Positions 53,999-62,870 of a stretch of 64,000 bases of DNA are shown in pieces; the first letter of the stretch is position 1; each line of letters opens with the position of its first letter. Below the pieces are notes generated by a model. That model saw nothing but the letters and a program-made list of their open reading frames with translations, did not search any database and was not told the DNA's origin. The position numbers and the translations under genes were made by a program. Source of the stretch: Leptospiraceae bacterium (lineage in GTDB: Bacteria; Spirochaetota; Leptospiria; Leptospirales; Leptospiraceae); the NCBI GenBank assembly GCA_016711485.1, contig JADJSX010000024.1:1-64000 (forward strand). Reading direction: 5' to 3'.

Positions 53999-54739
53999 AT
54001 GAAAAAACTCTTTTTAATTGTCGTTTGCCTATTTTGTGTTTCCTGTTTCGATATATTCCATTATATCGAACTCAATTCCAGTAAAAAATTCCATGCTGAA
54101 TACAGAATTTCCTTTTCCAAAATGTTGTTTGCGATGGGGGGGACTAATTCTCCAATTGGAAATTTAAATGTAGAAGAAATGTTAAACAAACCGGAATTAA
54201 AAAAATTAGACGGAGTATTCTCCGGAGAAAAAAAGGAAACCGAATCTTCCTTAATTTTACATTTCAAATATACCGGAACAGAAAATTCTCTAACTCAAAA
54301 AATTGAAACAGATACGTTTCCAATGATTCCATATAAAGACGAATTCAATCAATATGTATTTTTCTTTAAACCAAACAATACCACGCCGGACTCAAATTCA
54401 CAGGAAAACAAAATGGCAGAAGCAATTCTAAGTGGACCGGTATATAGATTGTTAGTCGGTGGAGAATTAAAACCTAAAAAAGCAGTTTTTCAGAAAAAGA
54501 ATCAAGACTCTATTGATTTAGAAATTATTCCACTTGGAACTCAATATTTGATTGAATTCCCAATTAGTTATATTTTAAAAGAATCTAATGCTTTAGTCGT
54601 ATCATTTGGTGGAGAATTAAAATTAGACGCTATAAACAAAACGTTAAACGAAGAATCCAAAGAAAGTAAAGAACCAAAAAATAAAAAAGAACTAAAAATA
54701 AAATCAAAAGTAAAACCTAAGGATGAGGAAGTTTACTAA
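53999..54739 (+). CDS. Lipoprotein in the GMC oxidoreductase cluster
   Basis: A 246-aa lipoprotein (signal MKKLFLIVVCLFCVSC, Cys16). The mature part has beta-rich sequence (FHAEYRISFSKMLFAMGG; SSLILHFKYTGTENSLTQKI) and ends in a Lys/Glu-rich low-complexity tail from about residue 210. No enzyme motif is seen. It overlaps the next gene by 1 nt and so is probably translated together with the small subunit and the GMC oxidoreductase. Confidence 0.6.
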   Translation: MKKLFLIVVCLFCVSCFDIFHYIELNSSKKFHAEYRISFSKMLFAMGGTNSPIGNLNVEEMLNKPELKKLDGVFSGEKKETESSLILHFKYTGTENSLTQKIETDTFPMIPYKDEFNQYVFFFKPNNTTPDSNSQENKMAEAILSGPVYRLLVGGELKPKKAVFQKKNQDSIDLEIIPLGTQYLIEFPISYILKESNALVVSFGGELKLDAINKTLNEESKESKEPKNKKELKIKSKVKPKDEEVY

Positions 54740-55242
54740 TGGAATATTTAAAGAAAGAATTTTCAAGAAATACTTTTTTAAAACTAACAGTTAAAGCATT
54801 TGCAATAACCGCTCTATCAATCGAAGGGGTTAATTGTGGGAAAACGCTAGTTACTCCTGCATTAAAAGGAATATCTCAAGAAGAGTATTTTAATATGCAA
54901 TGCCTTGCTGAAATATTTTTAAAAGACAATCCAGTTTCTGACTTTGATTTAGGAAAAGCACTTGATGATTATATTTATGGACATCCCTCGCCCATACCAA
55001 CCAAAGATATTATCCATGAATTAGCGGGAGCCCCTTCATCTATATTAGCATCTCTAATATTGGATTTTTCATTTACTCCACTTGTAAAACTAAATCTAGA
55101 AGATAGAGAAAAAAGACTTCTTTCTTGGAAAAATTCTGATTCCAAAATGAAAAGAGGACTTTTTGGTGTATTGAGGCAAACAAGTATGTTCCTCTTATCA
55201 AGCAATAAAGAATATCAAAAATATATCGGATACGAAGGATAA
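54739..55242 (+). CDS. Putative small subunit of a GMC oxidoreductase (subunit-3-like)
   Basis: A 167-aa protein. The N-terminus has basic residues then a hydrophobic stretch ending near NCGK (FLKLTVKAFAITALS), suggestive of export or membrane attachment; it lacks the twin-Arg motif common in gluconate dehydrogenase subunit 3. The rest is helical (LAEIFLKDNPVSDFDLGKAL; LILDFSFTPLVKLNLEDREKRL), like the gamma subunits that accompany GMC enzymes. The position immediately upstream (3 nt) of a GMC gene supports this; identity is inferred. Confidence 0.55.
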   Translation: MEYLKKEFSRNTFLKLTVKAFAITALSIEGVNCGKTLVTPALKGISQEEYFNMQCLAEIFLKDNPVSDFDLGKALDDYIYGHPSPIPTKDIIHELAGAPSSILASLILDFSFTPLVKLNLEDREKRLLSWKNSDSKMKRGLFGVLRQTSMFLLSSNKEYQKYIGYEG

Positions 55243-55245
55243 AAT

Positions 55246-56856
55246 ATGGGAATCCCTGAAATAAATCAAAAAATCATCACACCAAAAAGACATCCAGAAA
55301 TTATTTCTGAAAATAATATCAGAGGAGGCAAATGGATAGTAAATGCAGACGTAGTAATAATTGGATCAGGTGCTGGGGGAGCAGTAGCCGCCGCAGAACT
55401 TTCAAAAAATGGCTGGGATGTAGTATTAATTGAGGAAGGCTCCTATTTTACACCGGCACAATTTAACACTGATGAATTTTTATCCAATGTGAGACTCTAT
55501 AGAGATGCTGGTTTTGTAATTTCAGAAGAACAAACTTTGAACATCGTACAAGGAAGAACTCTAGGCGGTTCAACAACAGTTAACTGGCAAACATCACTTT
55601 ATCCACCTCATTACGTAACAGACGAGTGGGAAAAAAGATTTGGACTAAAAGATTATGCAAAAGAAAAAATGAATCCTTATATAGAAGAAATTCATGCGAG
55701 ACTTGGAGTGCACCAAGTACCAGAGAAATTAATCAATCGAAATAATAATGTTTTACGAGAGGGTGGAAACAAATTAGGATTTCATCCGGAAATACTACCA
55801 AACAATAATAGAGGATGTATTGGATTAGGTAGGTGTGGATTGGGATGTCCTATTAATGCAAAACAATCTATGTTTCTGACTTTTTTACCTGATGCATTGG
55901 AATACGGCGCAAGGATAATTACGAATATGCGCGCTATAAAAATCGAAGACGGGGAAATGAAAACCGTTATCGCAGAATTTACTCCTGACCCCTATGAAAA
56001 ATATGATTCAGAAATTATCGAAAAAATGGAGATTAATGCACCAGTAGTAATCGTTAGTGCCGGCGCAATAGAGGGTCCTGCACTTTTACAAAGATCAGGA
56101 TTAGGAAATAATTGGGTTGGTAGAAACTTTAAAGTTCACCCAACAGTTACTATATTTGCATTATTCGAAGAAGAAATTGACATGTATTCCGGTCCCCCAC
56201 AATCCATTGTAATAAAGGACGGTCATAACCAAAACAATACTGGTTATGGTTTCTGGTTAGAAACAGCACCTTACCGTCCCGCTTTAGCTACGTCCCTTGT
56301 TCCGTTTTACGGCAAACAACAATTTGATGTCATGAAAAACTACAAAAACTTACAAGCAGGTATTGTATTGGTTCGGGACGGTGCCGATGGGGAAACTAAC
56401 GCACGCATTGAATGGAAATTCGGAAAAAGAAAAGTTTATTTCGAAATCACACCGACTGATGGTCTCAATTTGTTACGGGGAATTAAAATGTTAGCAGAAA
56501 TTCAAGTTGCCGCTGGTGCAAAAGAATTAATATTTCCTTTTACTAGAATGACAAAACCATACAAAGTTGATAAAGACTCTAATTTTGATTGGGTACTAAA
56601 TGAATCTACTAAAACAGGATCTATATTAATTGGGTCAGCACATCCACACGGTTCAATTCAAGCGGCTGATACTCCCGAGAAAGGAGCAATAGCGCCTAAC
56701 TTTGAAATTTATGGACATAAGAACTTATTTGTGATGGACGCGTCTGTATTTCCTACAGGACTTTCCGTAAATCCACAAATTACTACTATGAGTTTAAGTC
56801 TTCGCGCATCACGAATATTAGCCAATGAAAAAAAAGTCAGAATTCCTCAATCATAA
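55246..56856 (+). CDS. GMC family FAD-dependent oxidoreductase
   Basis: A 536-aa glucose-methanol-choline oxidoreductase. The FAD-binding site VVIIGSGAGGAVAAAELSKN lies near residue 34; GRTLGGSTTVNW near 105 and a Cys-rich segment (GCIGLGRCGLGCPINAK) near 195, as in cholesterol- or alcohol-oxidising members, follow. The C-terminus has GSAHPHGSIQAAD, DASVFPTGLSVNPQITTMSLSLRA, with the catalytic His in HPHG and NPQIT. The substrate is an alcohol or sterol, not determined. Electron transfer to another protein rather than oxygen is plausible given the small subunit. Confidence 0.88.
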   Translation: MGIPEINQKIITPKRHPEIISENNIRGGKWIVNADVVIIGSGAGGAVAAAELSKNGWDVVLIEEGSYFTPAQFNTDEFLSNVRLYRDAGFVISEEQTLNIVQGRTLGGSTTVNWQTSLYPPHYVTDEWEKRFGLKDYAKEKMNPYIEEIHARLGVHQVPEKLINRNNNVLREGGNKLGFHPEILPNNNRGCIGLGRCGLGCPINAKQSMFLTFLPDALEYGARIITNMRAIKIEDGEMKTVIAEFTPDPYEKYDSEIIEKMEINAPVVIVSAGAIEGPALLQRSGLGNNWVGRNFKVHPTVTIFALFEEEIDMYSGPPQSIVIKDGHNQNNTGYGFWLETAPYRPALATSLVPFYGKQQFDVMKNYKNLQAGIVLVRDGADGETNARIEWKFGKRKVYFEITPTDGLNLLRGIKMLAEIQVAAGAKELIFPFTRMTKPYKVDKDSNFDWVLNESTKTGSILIGSAHPHGSIQAADTPEKGAIAPNFEIYGHKNLFVMDASVFPTGLSVNPQITTMSLSLRASRILANEKKVRIPQS

Positions 56857-58185
56857 TCATTCTTCATCCAGAATAATTATAGAACTTTCAGGTTTACTAT
56901 TTTTTTCTAAACTTAGATCACCCTTAGAGTATTTATAAGTAATCTTTTCTTTATCTTTTTGAATTTCGATATTCCCACTTGAAATTTTGATTTTAGCACA
57001 GTATATATAATTGGGAAAAAGTTGCCCGAACATTCCCTTTTTATAAACATAGATATGACATAACGGTGGCTCATCCTTTGTTTCAAATTGAACTAGAACT
57101 TCGGGAATACCATCTTTATCAATATCATAGGTTCTAAAAAACTTTTTATCACCTGCTAGTAGAGTATGAATATTATCCCCGTCCTTCCAAAGTAAATAAT
57201 AAGAAACTTTATAGTCTCCATATTTTTTTTTAGTTTTCGTTCCTGTCGGATATCCAACAATATATGCTTTTTTCTTTTTCGAACCTGCTTCTTTTATGGT
57301 GAAACTTTCAATTTCAATCTTTCCATAATTATATGCATCCGATTCTTTTTGTTGATTTTTCGTCATCCAATTTATAATTTCTTTTTCAATCCCCTTCGGC
57401 TTTTTTTTACGTGACTTTAAAGTATAAGCGGAAAATGCCTCTTGGGACAAAAAATTTCCTTTTTTCCCATCGACCCAACCGACTAAAATTTCATCAGAGT
57501 TTTGTTTTAAAGATTTTAGTTCAAAATAGTAATACTCATTTTCGGAAAATATTTTTTTTCTGTAAACGGGAACCACGTCTCCTTTTTCGGGAAACTCAGG
57601 CATAACTCCCAATACTTCCCTACCCGGTTTTCTATAAAATACAGTTTCCTTTGATTTAATCAAAAAATATCCTATTAAACTAATAGGCAAAAAATCATCC
57701 TTATCCTCTTTTATAATCGTAAAACCAGAAAATATCCAGCCTAATTTCCCATCGTAATCAACCTTTAACCAATTCCCCATACGATTCTCGATTTTTTCTC
57801 GTTCCTTGGTTTCTTCTAATATTTCCCCTATCGTATCTTCTGGAATAATCAAAAGTTTTTTACCGGTTAATTTTGGTTTGTCCCTAAGAACAACTCCATT
57901 TTTTATGACAACTTTATAATAGGGATTTTCGTGGGAATTTTCATCTGCCGTATCAGTGTCCGATTTATCTGAATTATCGGATGTCTCCGATTTATCAGAA
58001 ACATCGTCATCGTCTGCATCTCGGGATTCGTCCTCAACTTTAGCTGGTGTTATATCCCTTATCGTTTCAATTATTTTCTTTTCTTTTACCGGTAACTTTT
58101 TATTCTTTCCTTTTTGAGCATTTGTTTCACTCATAATAAAAAAAGTGATAAAAATAAGTAGTAATTTCGTTTTATTCATTTTCAT
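56857..58185 (-). CDS. Exported SH3-domain protein
   Basis: A 442-aa protein with a signal peptide (LLLIFITFFIMSETNA). Residues 45-85 are an acidic, Asp/Ser-rich linker (DADDDDVSDKSETSDN). A bacterial SH3-like domain follows near 90-170 (VVIKNGVVLRDKPKLTGKKL; NWLKVDYDGKLGWIFSGF), probably binding peptidoglycan or peptides. The C-terminal half is beta-rich with KDGIPEVLVQFETK, recalling FG-GAP-type repeats. Function unknown. It converges with the GMC gene. Confidence 0.7.
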   Translation of the reverse strand: MKMNKTKLLLIFITFFIMSETNAQKGKNKKLPVKEKKIIETIRDITPAKVEDESRDADDDDVSDKSETSDNSDKSDTDTADENSHENPYYKVVIKNGVVLRDKPKLTGKKLLIIPEDTIGEILEETKEREKIENRMGNWLKVDYDGKLGWIFSGFTIIKEDKDDFLPISLIGYFLIKSKETVFYRKPGREVLGVMPEFPEKGDVVPVYRKKIFSENEYYYFELKSLKQNSDEILVGWVDGKKGNFLSQEAFSAYTLKSRKKKPKGIEKEIINWMTKNQQKESDAYNYGKIEIESFTIKEAGSKKKKAYIVGYPTGTKTKKKYGDYKVSYYLLWKDGDNIHTLLAGDKKFFRTYDIDKDGIPEVLVQFETKDEPPLCHIYVYKKGMFGQLFPNYIYCAKIKISSGNIEIQKDKEKITYKYSKGDLSLEKNSKPESSIIILDEE

Positions 58186-58209
58186 TTCCTTAGAATAATA
58201 TTTATAAAT

Positions 58210-59073
58210 TCAAATCTCCGGAAACAATGTTCTAATTTTCTTCATTTGCTCTTCATTTCGTTTGGTCGGATTTGTGAATATCGAAAATTTAGAAGTTCCG
58301 ACTAACGAAAGATCGTCCCCGTTTCCAAGAACTGGTATTAAATCAGCAATTAACTTTTTTGCAGTAGAATTATTATGCGTTAGGTTACCAATTACCATTT
58401 CAACAGTAACCGGTTCTTCATGTTCCATCCATGAATCATAATCGGTAGACATACAAACCATTTGATATGCAATTTCTGCTTCGCGTGCTAATTTGGCTTC
58501 AGGCAGTACAGACATATTTATAATATCCCCACCAACCATTCTATACATTTTCGATTCAGCACGTGTAGAAAAAAGTGGGCCTTCCATACACACTAACGTT
58601 TTACCTGAATGCATTTTAATATTTAATTTATCTGCGATAGTATTAATTCTATCTGAAAGATTTTTTGAAAACGGATCTCCAAAACTGGCATGAGCCACAA
58701 CACCATTCCCGAAAAAAGTCGATTGTCGAATTCCCTTCGTTCTGTCTATGATTTGGTCAGGCAATACAAAATCACGTGGAGCAATTTCTTCGCGTAAACT
58801 TCCAACTGAACTAAAAGCTACAATTTCTTCCACCCCAAGCATTTTTAAAGCTGCGATGTTGGCAAGATTTGGGATTTCAGAAGGACTAATAAAATGTCCT
58901 CTACCATGCCTTGGAAGAAATGCTATCAACTTGTCTTTATATCGTCCAATCGTAATCGCATCAGAAGGTTTTCCCCAAGCGGTGTCTGGAAAATAATTCT
59001 CCAGAACTTCCATTCCTTCTAATTCATACAAACCTGTCCCACCAATAATTGCTGCTTTGACTTTTTCGTTCAC
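58210..59073 (-). CDS. mtnP: S-methyl-5'-thioadenosine phosphorylase
   Basis: Methionine-salvage enzyme, 287 aa, splitting methylthioadenosine into adenine and methylthioribose phosphate. Features: IIGGTGLYELEGME at the N-terminus, FLPRHGRGHFISPSEIP near residue 52, SSVGSLREEIAPRDFVLPDQ near 87, CMEGPLFSTRAESKMYR near 165, NMSVLPEAKLARE near 187 and the ending STDYDSW. The GGD(I)INMS sequence supports phosphorylase of the MTAP/PNP class. It is followed by a poor-coding stretch containing dispersed repeat copy 3 upstream. Confidence 0.93.
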   Translation of the reverse strand: MNEKVKAAIIGGTGLYELEGMEVLENYFPDTAWGKPSDAITIGRYKDKLIAFLPRHGRGHFISPSEIPNLANIAALKMLGVEEIVAFSSVGSLREEIAPRDFVLPDQIIDRTKGIRQSTFFGNGVVAHASFGDPFSKNLSDRINTIADKLNIKMHSGKTLVCMEGPLFSTRAESKMYRMVGGDIINMSVLPEAKLAREAEIAYQMVCMSTDYDSWMEHEEPVTVEMVIGNLTHNNSTAKKLIADLIPVLGNGDDLSLVGTSKFSIFTNPTKRNEEQMKKIRTLFPEI

Positions 59074-59191
59074 TTATCTTGCTCCATATCGTTTTCTTTT
59101 TTATAAATTTCCAAATCGCGAGTATAGTCGAGTCATTTTTTTCATGTACTACACTCCATATACCATACAATACAGATAATTATCTATTTAT

Positions 59192-59473
59192 TAACTCACC
59201 TTACGCTATCGCTATTTTCATTGCTTCTCAAAAGCATTGATTGAGTTCGGATGAGCCAAATGTACGACTGAGGGTTGCACCCGAACTCAATGTTTCTCCC
59301 TCCATCTCTTTCGCTATGGCTCAAGCCCATTGTTGCTTTCACGACAATAGGTCGAAACATAATGGTGGGTTTGCCGCCGCAGGCTAATTAATTCATTATT
59401 TCATTAGCCTATTCTAATAACCTAATTTTTACATTAATTATCATAAATTCCATCTTTTGCTTAATGTCAGTTA
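59192..59473. repeat. Dispersed structured repeat, copy 3 (long form)
   Basis: Starts TAACTCACCTTACGC and ends GCTTAATGTCAGTTA, the same ends as copies 1 and 2 (one base differs in the GCGTAA box). The 11-bp inverted repeat ATTGAGTTCGG (near 59231) and CCGAACTCAAT (near 59281) lies in its left half. GGTTGCACC, GGTGGGTTTGCCGCCGCAGG and TTAATTCATTA blocks are shared with copy 2. It is about 120 nt longer than copy 2, the extra being in the variable left part. No gene is seen in 59074-59595 apart from it. Confidence 0.78.
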
Positions 59474-59595
59474 TTAAAAAGTATGGCAACCCAAAATATA
59501 TTCTTAGAGCGTATATTAGAGGATGTTTATCTATTAATAAAAAACAGGATCCAGCCTCTAATAGACTTTTCAGAGAAACGCTCACCATAAAAAGT

Positions 59596-60528
59596 TTACT
59601 CATGAATATTTAAATCCCTTAGCCACTCAAATTGTCTTTTGAACATATGCAGATTCAATTCTTCTTCTGAAAGAATATATTTTTCCTTTCGAAAATCTCT
59701 GTCTTCTGGATAAATAAAAACCAATTGGTTATTTGCCCTTCCTTTATTAAGTGTCAAAAAAGGTTTATCCAACGAAAGTGTAACTCCGTTTAACTCTTCC
59801 CGTCCGATAGGAAGTGAGTCCACAAGTAATTCCATCACTTCCGAAGCAGAAAATAAAATTGGGCAAAAATCTTTAATTCCCATAGTTAAATCCTGAAATA
59901 TATTCATTTTGGAAAAATCCTTAATCCCAATTACTCGTGGGAAATAATTCAAATTGGATTTTATATTTTTAAATTCTCTTAAAAGTCGAATGATTTCAAT
60001 GCCCGTTGTGTCCCAATCCAAAATTAATAAATCAAAGTATTTTTCTTTCAATGTTTGAAACGCAAAATCAGAATTATTCGTAGTTATTTCTGTAATAGAA
60101 AAAGATCGCAGAATTGATTTTAGTTTATGATTGTAATTTTTATTATCCGTCCATATAAGCGCGTGAATGGGACAAATTTCTTCAGTCCGTTTAAAATACC
60201 CACCAGCCATTGATTGAATAGAATATTTATCTAAATTCCAAAAACTAGTAAGTCCGGAAATGGAAGCCGCTCTTTTCTCTTCATAAGATAATCGTCCAAT
60301 CACTTGCACATGAATTGACCAATTGAAAAAATCATTTAAAGCTACTCTATCAAAATTATCTACAAATAATACTTCATTTTTTTGTAGGGAAGGAATGGAG
60401 AACTCCCTACTCCAGTGAATAATTTTTACTTTTTCTAACTCAAGATTCGCGAGCAGAAATTTTCTCTCCTCCGAAGTACAATTAACAGCCATTATGGCTA
60501 GATTCATTTCTTTGTAAATAGGCAACAT
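59596..60528 (-). CDS. Protein with degenerate receiver-like domain
   Basis: A 310-aa protein with no signal peptide. Residues 120-220 have the outline of a response-regulator receiver (ALIWTDNKNYNHKLKSIL; YFDLLILDWDTTGIEIIRLLREF), with Asp at the expected phosphorylation strand, but the acidic pair near the start reads WTDN and the Lys region is not conserved. The N-terminal 110 residues look like a second, even more degenerate alpha/beta unit (LFVDNFDRVALNDFF). It may bind another signalling protein without phosphorylation. It overlaps the next upstream gene by 1 nt. Confidence 0.5.
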   Translation of the reverse strand: MLPIYKEMNLAIMAVNCTSEERKFLLANLELEKVKIIHWSREFSIPSLQKNEVLFVDNFDRVALNDFFNWSIHVQVIGRLSYEEKRAASISGLTSFWNLDKYSIQSMAGGYFKRTEEICPIHALIWTDNKNYNHKLKSILRSFSITEITTNNSDFAFQTLKEKYFDLLILDWDTTGIEIIRLLREFKNIKSNLNYFPRVIGIKDFSKMNIFQDLTMGIKDFCPILFSASEVMELLVDSLPIGREELNGVTLSLDKPFLTLNKGRANNQLVFIYPEDRDFRKEKYILSEEELNLHMFKRQFEWLRDLNIHE

Positions 60529-61535
60529 TATTTCGTAGGACAGGAAAGTATAAAAGGATTAAACACTTGGCTAATATAAAGTTTATTTTTATATTTTAAA
60601 GCAGTGCTTGAGGCTGGAATTTCTTTTCCATCATTTGCATATAATTCTTTTACATTTTCATTTTTATCTATCACAAAAACTTGCGACGGAGACGGGTAAT
60701 CAATATTATCCTTGTGTTTTAAAAATCGAAACATAGAACGATGAGCCGCAAAATAAATATTACCTTCTTCATCCTCTTCTAAATTATCTGGTCCCGTATC
60801 AAATGAAAATACTTTTACTTCTTGTAAATATGTTTCCCCATCTTTATTCAGAATTTCGTATTTATAAATTTTTTCTGGAGTAGTTGCGGCTCTGTATAGA
60901 AACTCTTTATCTCCTATTTTTTTATACAAAATCCCGTTTCCAAGTGTTACCGCATTCTCAAACACTTTCCATTTTTTGCCATCAAAATAACTAATCAATG
61001 CCCGCTTAATTCCAAACAACGCATCAAAATAAGAACGAAACTCGCTTCCAGTACCGCGATCATTGGAAATAAAAATACGACCATCAGGAACTACATGTAA
61101 ATCATTTGGACTAATAAAAGACTGATCAGAAATAGTTTCCTTATGCGTTAACTTTCCTTTTTCGATTTGAAATACTTCCAAAGTGTGAATTGGTTTTTCA
61201 ATGTCGAAATGGGAAATAACATATAACAAAGATTTTCCGCCAATTTTCACCAAACTCATTCCATGCGGTCGAAAGTTCTTTGGATAATTTGATTCCATTA
61301 GCGTAACAATCGGTTCACTAGAAGAACTCAAATTCAATTGAAAAATTTTCCCATCCACCAATTTTCCTCTTCTCTCATGGCTAGAAATATAGAGAACTCC
61401 ATTCTCCCTATCTATTGCCATATCCTCAGGGCCGGGAACACCTTGGATTTGTTTGCATCCGTCTATAGATATGGGTTTCACATTCGCAAAACAATTTATT
61501 AGTAAAGGCAAAAGAAAAAATAAAATTTTATTCAT
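60528..61535 (-). CDS. Paraoxonase/SMP-30-like beta-propeller lipoprotein
   Basis: A 335-aa exported protein (lipobox-like LLINC, Cys15). Beta-propeller motifs resemble the paraoxonase/arylesterase family: GPEDMAIDRENGVLYISS near residue 34, FRPHGMSLV near 90, SPNDLHVVPDGRIFISND near 142 and GPDNLEEDEEGNIYFAAH near 245. The Asn and Asp residues there would bind calcium as in paraoxonases. Lactonase or esterase activity is likely by family; the substrate is unknown. Confidence 0.75.
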   Translation of the reverse strand: MNKILFFLLPLLINCFANVKPISIDGCKQIQGVPGPEDMAIDRENGVLYISSHERRGKLVDGKIFQLNLSSSSEPIVTLMESNYPKNFRPHGMSLVKIGGKSLLYVISHFDIEKPIHTLEVFQIEKGKLTHKETISDQSFISPNDLHVVPDGRIFISNDRGTGSEFRSYFDALFGIKRALISYFDGKKWKVFENAVTLGNGILYKKIGDKEFLYRAATTPEKIYKYEILNKDGETYLQEVKVFSFDTGPDNLEEDEEGNIYFAAHRSMFRFLKHKDNIDYPSPSQVFVIDKNENVKELYANDGKEIPASSTALKYKNKLYISQVFNPFILSCPTK

Positions 61536-61581
61536 AGTAGTCTCAATTTTCCCAAAAAAGGAAATGTCTGTCTATCAAAAA

Positions 61582-61989
61582 TTATTGAAAATTCTGAATG
61601 GAACTTTCATACATCTGCATACTAGATTCTATAGACGCAAATATATCTTCTTTCAGAATACTGACTGGGCTAGCATTAAAATCCTCCCAAACATATTCGC
61701 CATTTGGATACTTCCCAATGCTTATATAAAATATTGGAGGTGGATTTCTACGATAACGATCACTCTTTGCAATTCTTAGGGTGACTGAACCCATTTGAGA
61801 AAATATGAATTCATACTGGATATTATTTTTTTCTACTCCATATCGATATGGCCAAACTTCTTGTTGTATAATTTCACATTTATAAAGAGAGAGGATAAGA
61901 CTCATTAGGTCTTTTGTTTCTTTTTCCAAAATTGGGAAATCCTCTTCAGATAATCTTAAATGTTCTCGTTTAATTTCGCTTTGTCCCAT
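61582..61989 (-). CDS. Hypothetical 135-aa protein following mazG
   Basis: An alpha/beta protein of 135 aa with no signal. Notable stretches are LILSLYKCEIIQQEVWPYRYGVEK and RYRRNPPPIFYISIG, then EYVWEDFNASPVSILKED. It overlaps the end of mazG by 34 nt, so it is translated with it. No family recognised; it is not an obvious nucleotide-processing enzyme. Confidence 0.55.
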   Translation of the reverse strand: MGQSEIKREHLRLSEEDFPILEKETKDLMSLILSLYKCEIIQQEVWPYRYGVEKNNIQYEFIFSQMGSVTLRIAKSDRYRRNPPPIFYISIGKYPNGEYVWEDFNASPVSILKEDIFASIESSMQMYESSIQNFQ

Positions 61990-62744
61990 ATTGCATCCAT
62001 TTCCTCTAGAGTCATATCCTCTAATTTCTTATTATTTATTTTGGCATCTTTTTCTATGAATTGAAATCTTGAGGTAAATTTTAAATTGGCGCGATTAAGT
62101 GCAACTTCAGGAGAAACTTTTAAAAACCTTGCTAAATTAATTACCGAAAATAAAACATCTCCCAGTTCATCTTCGACTTTATTAAAATCAATCGGATTAT
62201 TTTGAATTTCTCTGTACAATTCATCTATTTCCTCGTTAAGTTTGCTCTTAACGTCTTCGATATTCGCCCAATCGAATCCGACTTTTGCGGCAGCCTTCTG
62301 TAATTTCTCAGAGCGTAAAATAGAAGTGAGTGACTTAGGAATTCCATCTAACACAGACTCTGGTTTCGGATTATTTATTTTTTCTTGTTGTTTGATTTTA
62401 TTCCAATTAGCCAAAACTTCATCCGGAGTTAGATTTGCCGGGACATTGAAAACGTGCGGATGACGACGAATTAATTTTTCTGAAATATCTTTCGCAACAT
62501 CGCCAATACTAAATCGATTGTCTTCCGTAGCAATTTGTGCATAAAAAACAATATTAAAAAGTAAATCTCCCAACTCTTCCTTCATATGCTCGAAGTTTTT
62601 ACTCTCAACTGCATCTACAACTTCATATGCTTCCTCGATTATATATTCTTTAAGTGAGTCGTAGGTTTGTTTTTTATCCCAGTTACAGCCATTTTCACTA
62701 CGAAGTGTCGCCATAATGTCTATTAATTCTTTCAATTCTTTCAA
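61956..62744 (-). CDS. mazG: Nucleoside triphosphate pyrophosphohydrolase MazG
   Basis: House-cleaning enzyme hydrolysing NTPs to NMP and pyrophosphate, 262 aa, the usual two-domain length. The first MazG domain carries NGCNWDKKQTYDSLKEYIIEEAYEV (near 18-42) and HMKEELGDLLFNIVFYAQI near 53, with the Glu/Asp metal ligands ExxE and ELGD. HPHVF near 94 and the second domain (VEDELGDVLFSVINLARFL near 187) follow. Both acidic motifs are intact. The 3' end overlaps the next gene. Confidence 0.93.
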   Translation of the reverse strand: MKELKELIDIMATLRSENGCNWDKKQTYDSLKEYIIEEAYEVVDAVESKNFEHMKEELGDLLFNIVFYAQIATEDNRFSIGDVAKDISEKLIRRHPHVFNVPANLTPDEVLANWNKIKQQEKINNPKPESVLDGIPKSLTSILRSEKLQKAAAKVGFDWANIEDVKSKLNEEIDELYREIQNNPIDFNKVEDELGDVLFSVINLARFLKVSPEVALNRANLKFTSRFQFIEKDAKINNKKLEDMTLEEMDAIWDKAKLNENI

Positions 62745-62870
62745 AATATGCCTCGATATGTCACTTTAACTAGATTTGCAGGAATCGAATTTTTTCCAAG
62801 TAGAATCGCAGGAATAAATCCTACTTGACAATGCCTTGAAATCAAAATTTCTTATTCAAGAGGTTATACT

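Noticed and set aside
59409..59603. 64-codon frame on the minus strand
   Set aside because: It runs partly through dispersed repeat copy 3 and has no coding-like composition or start signal.
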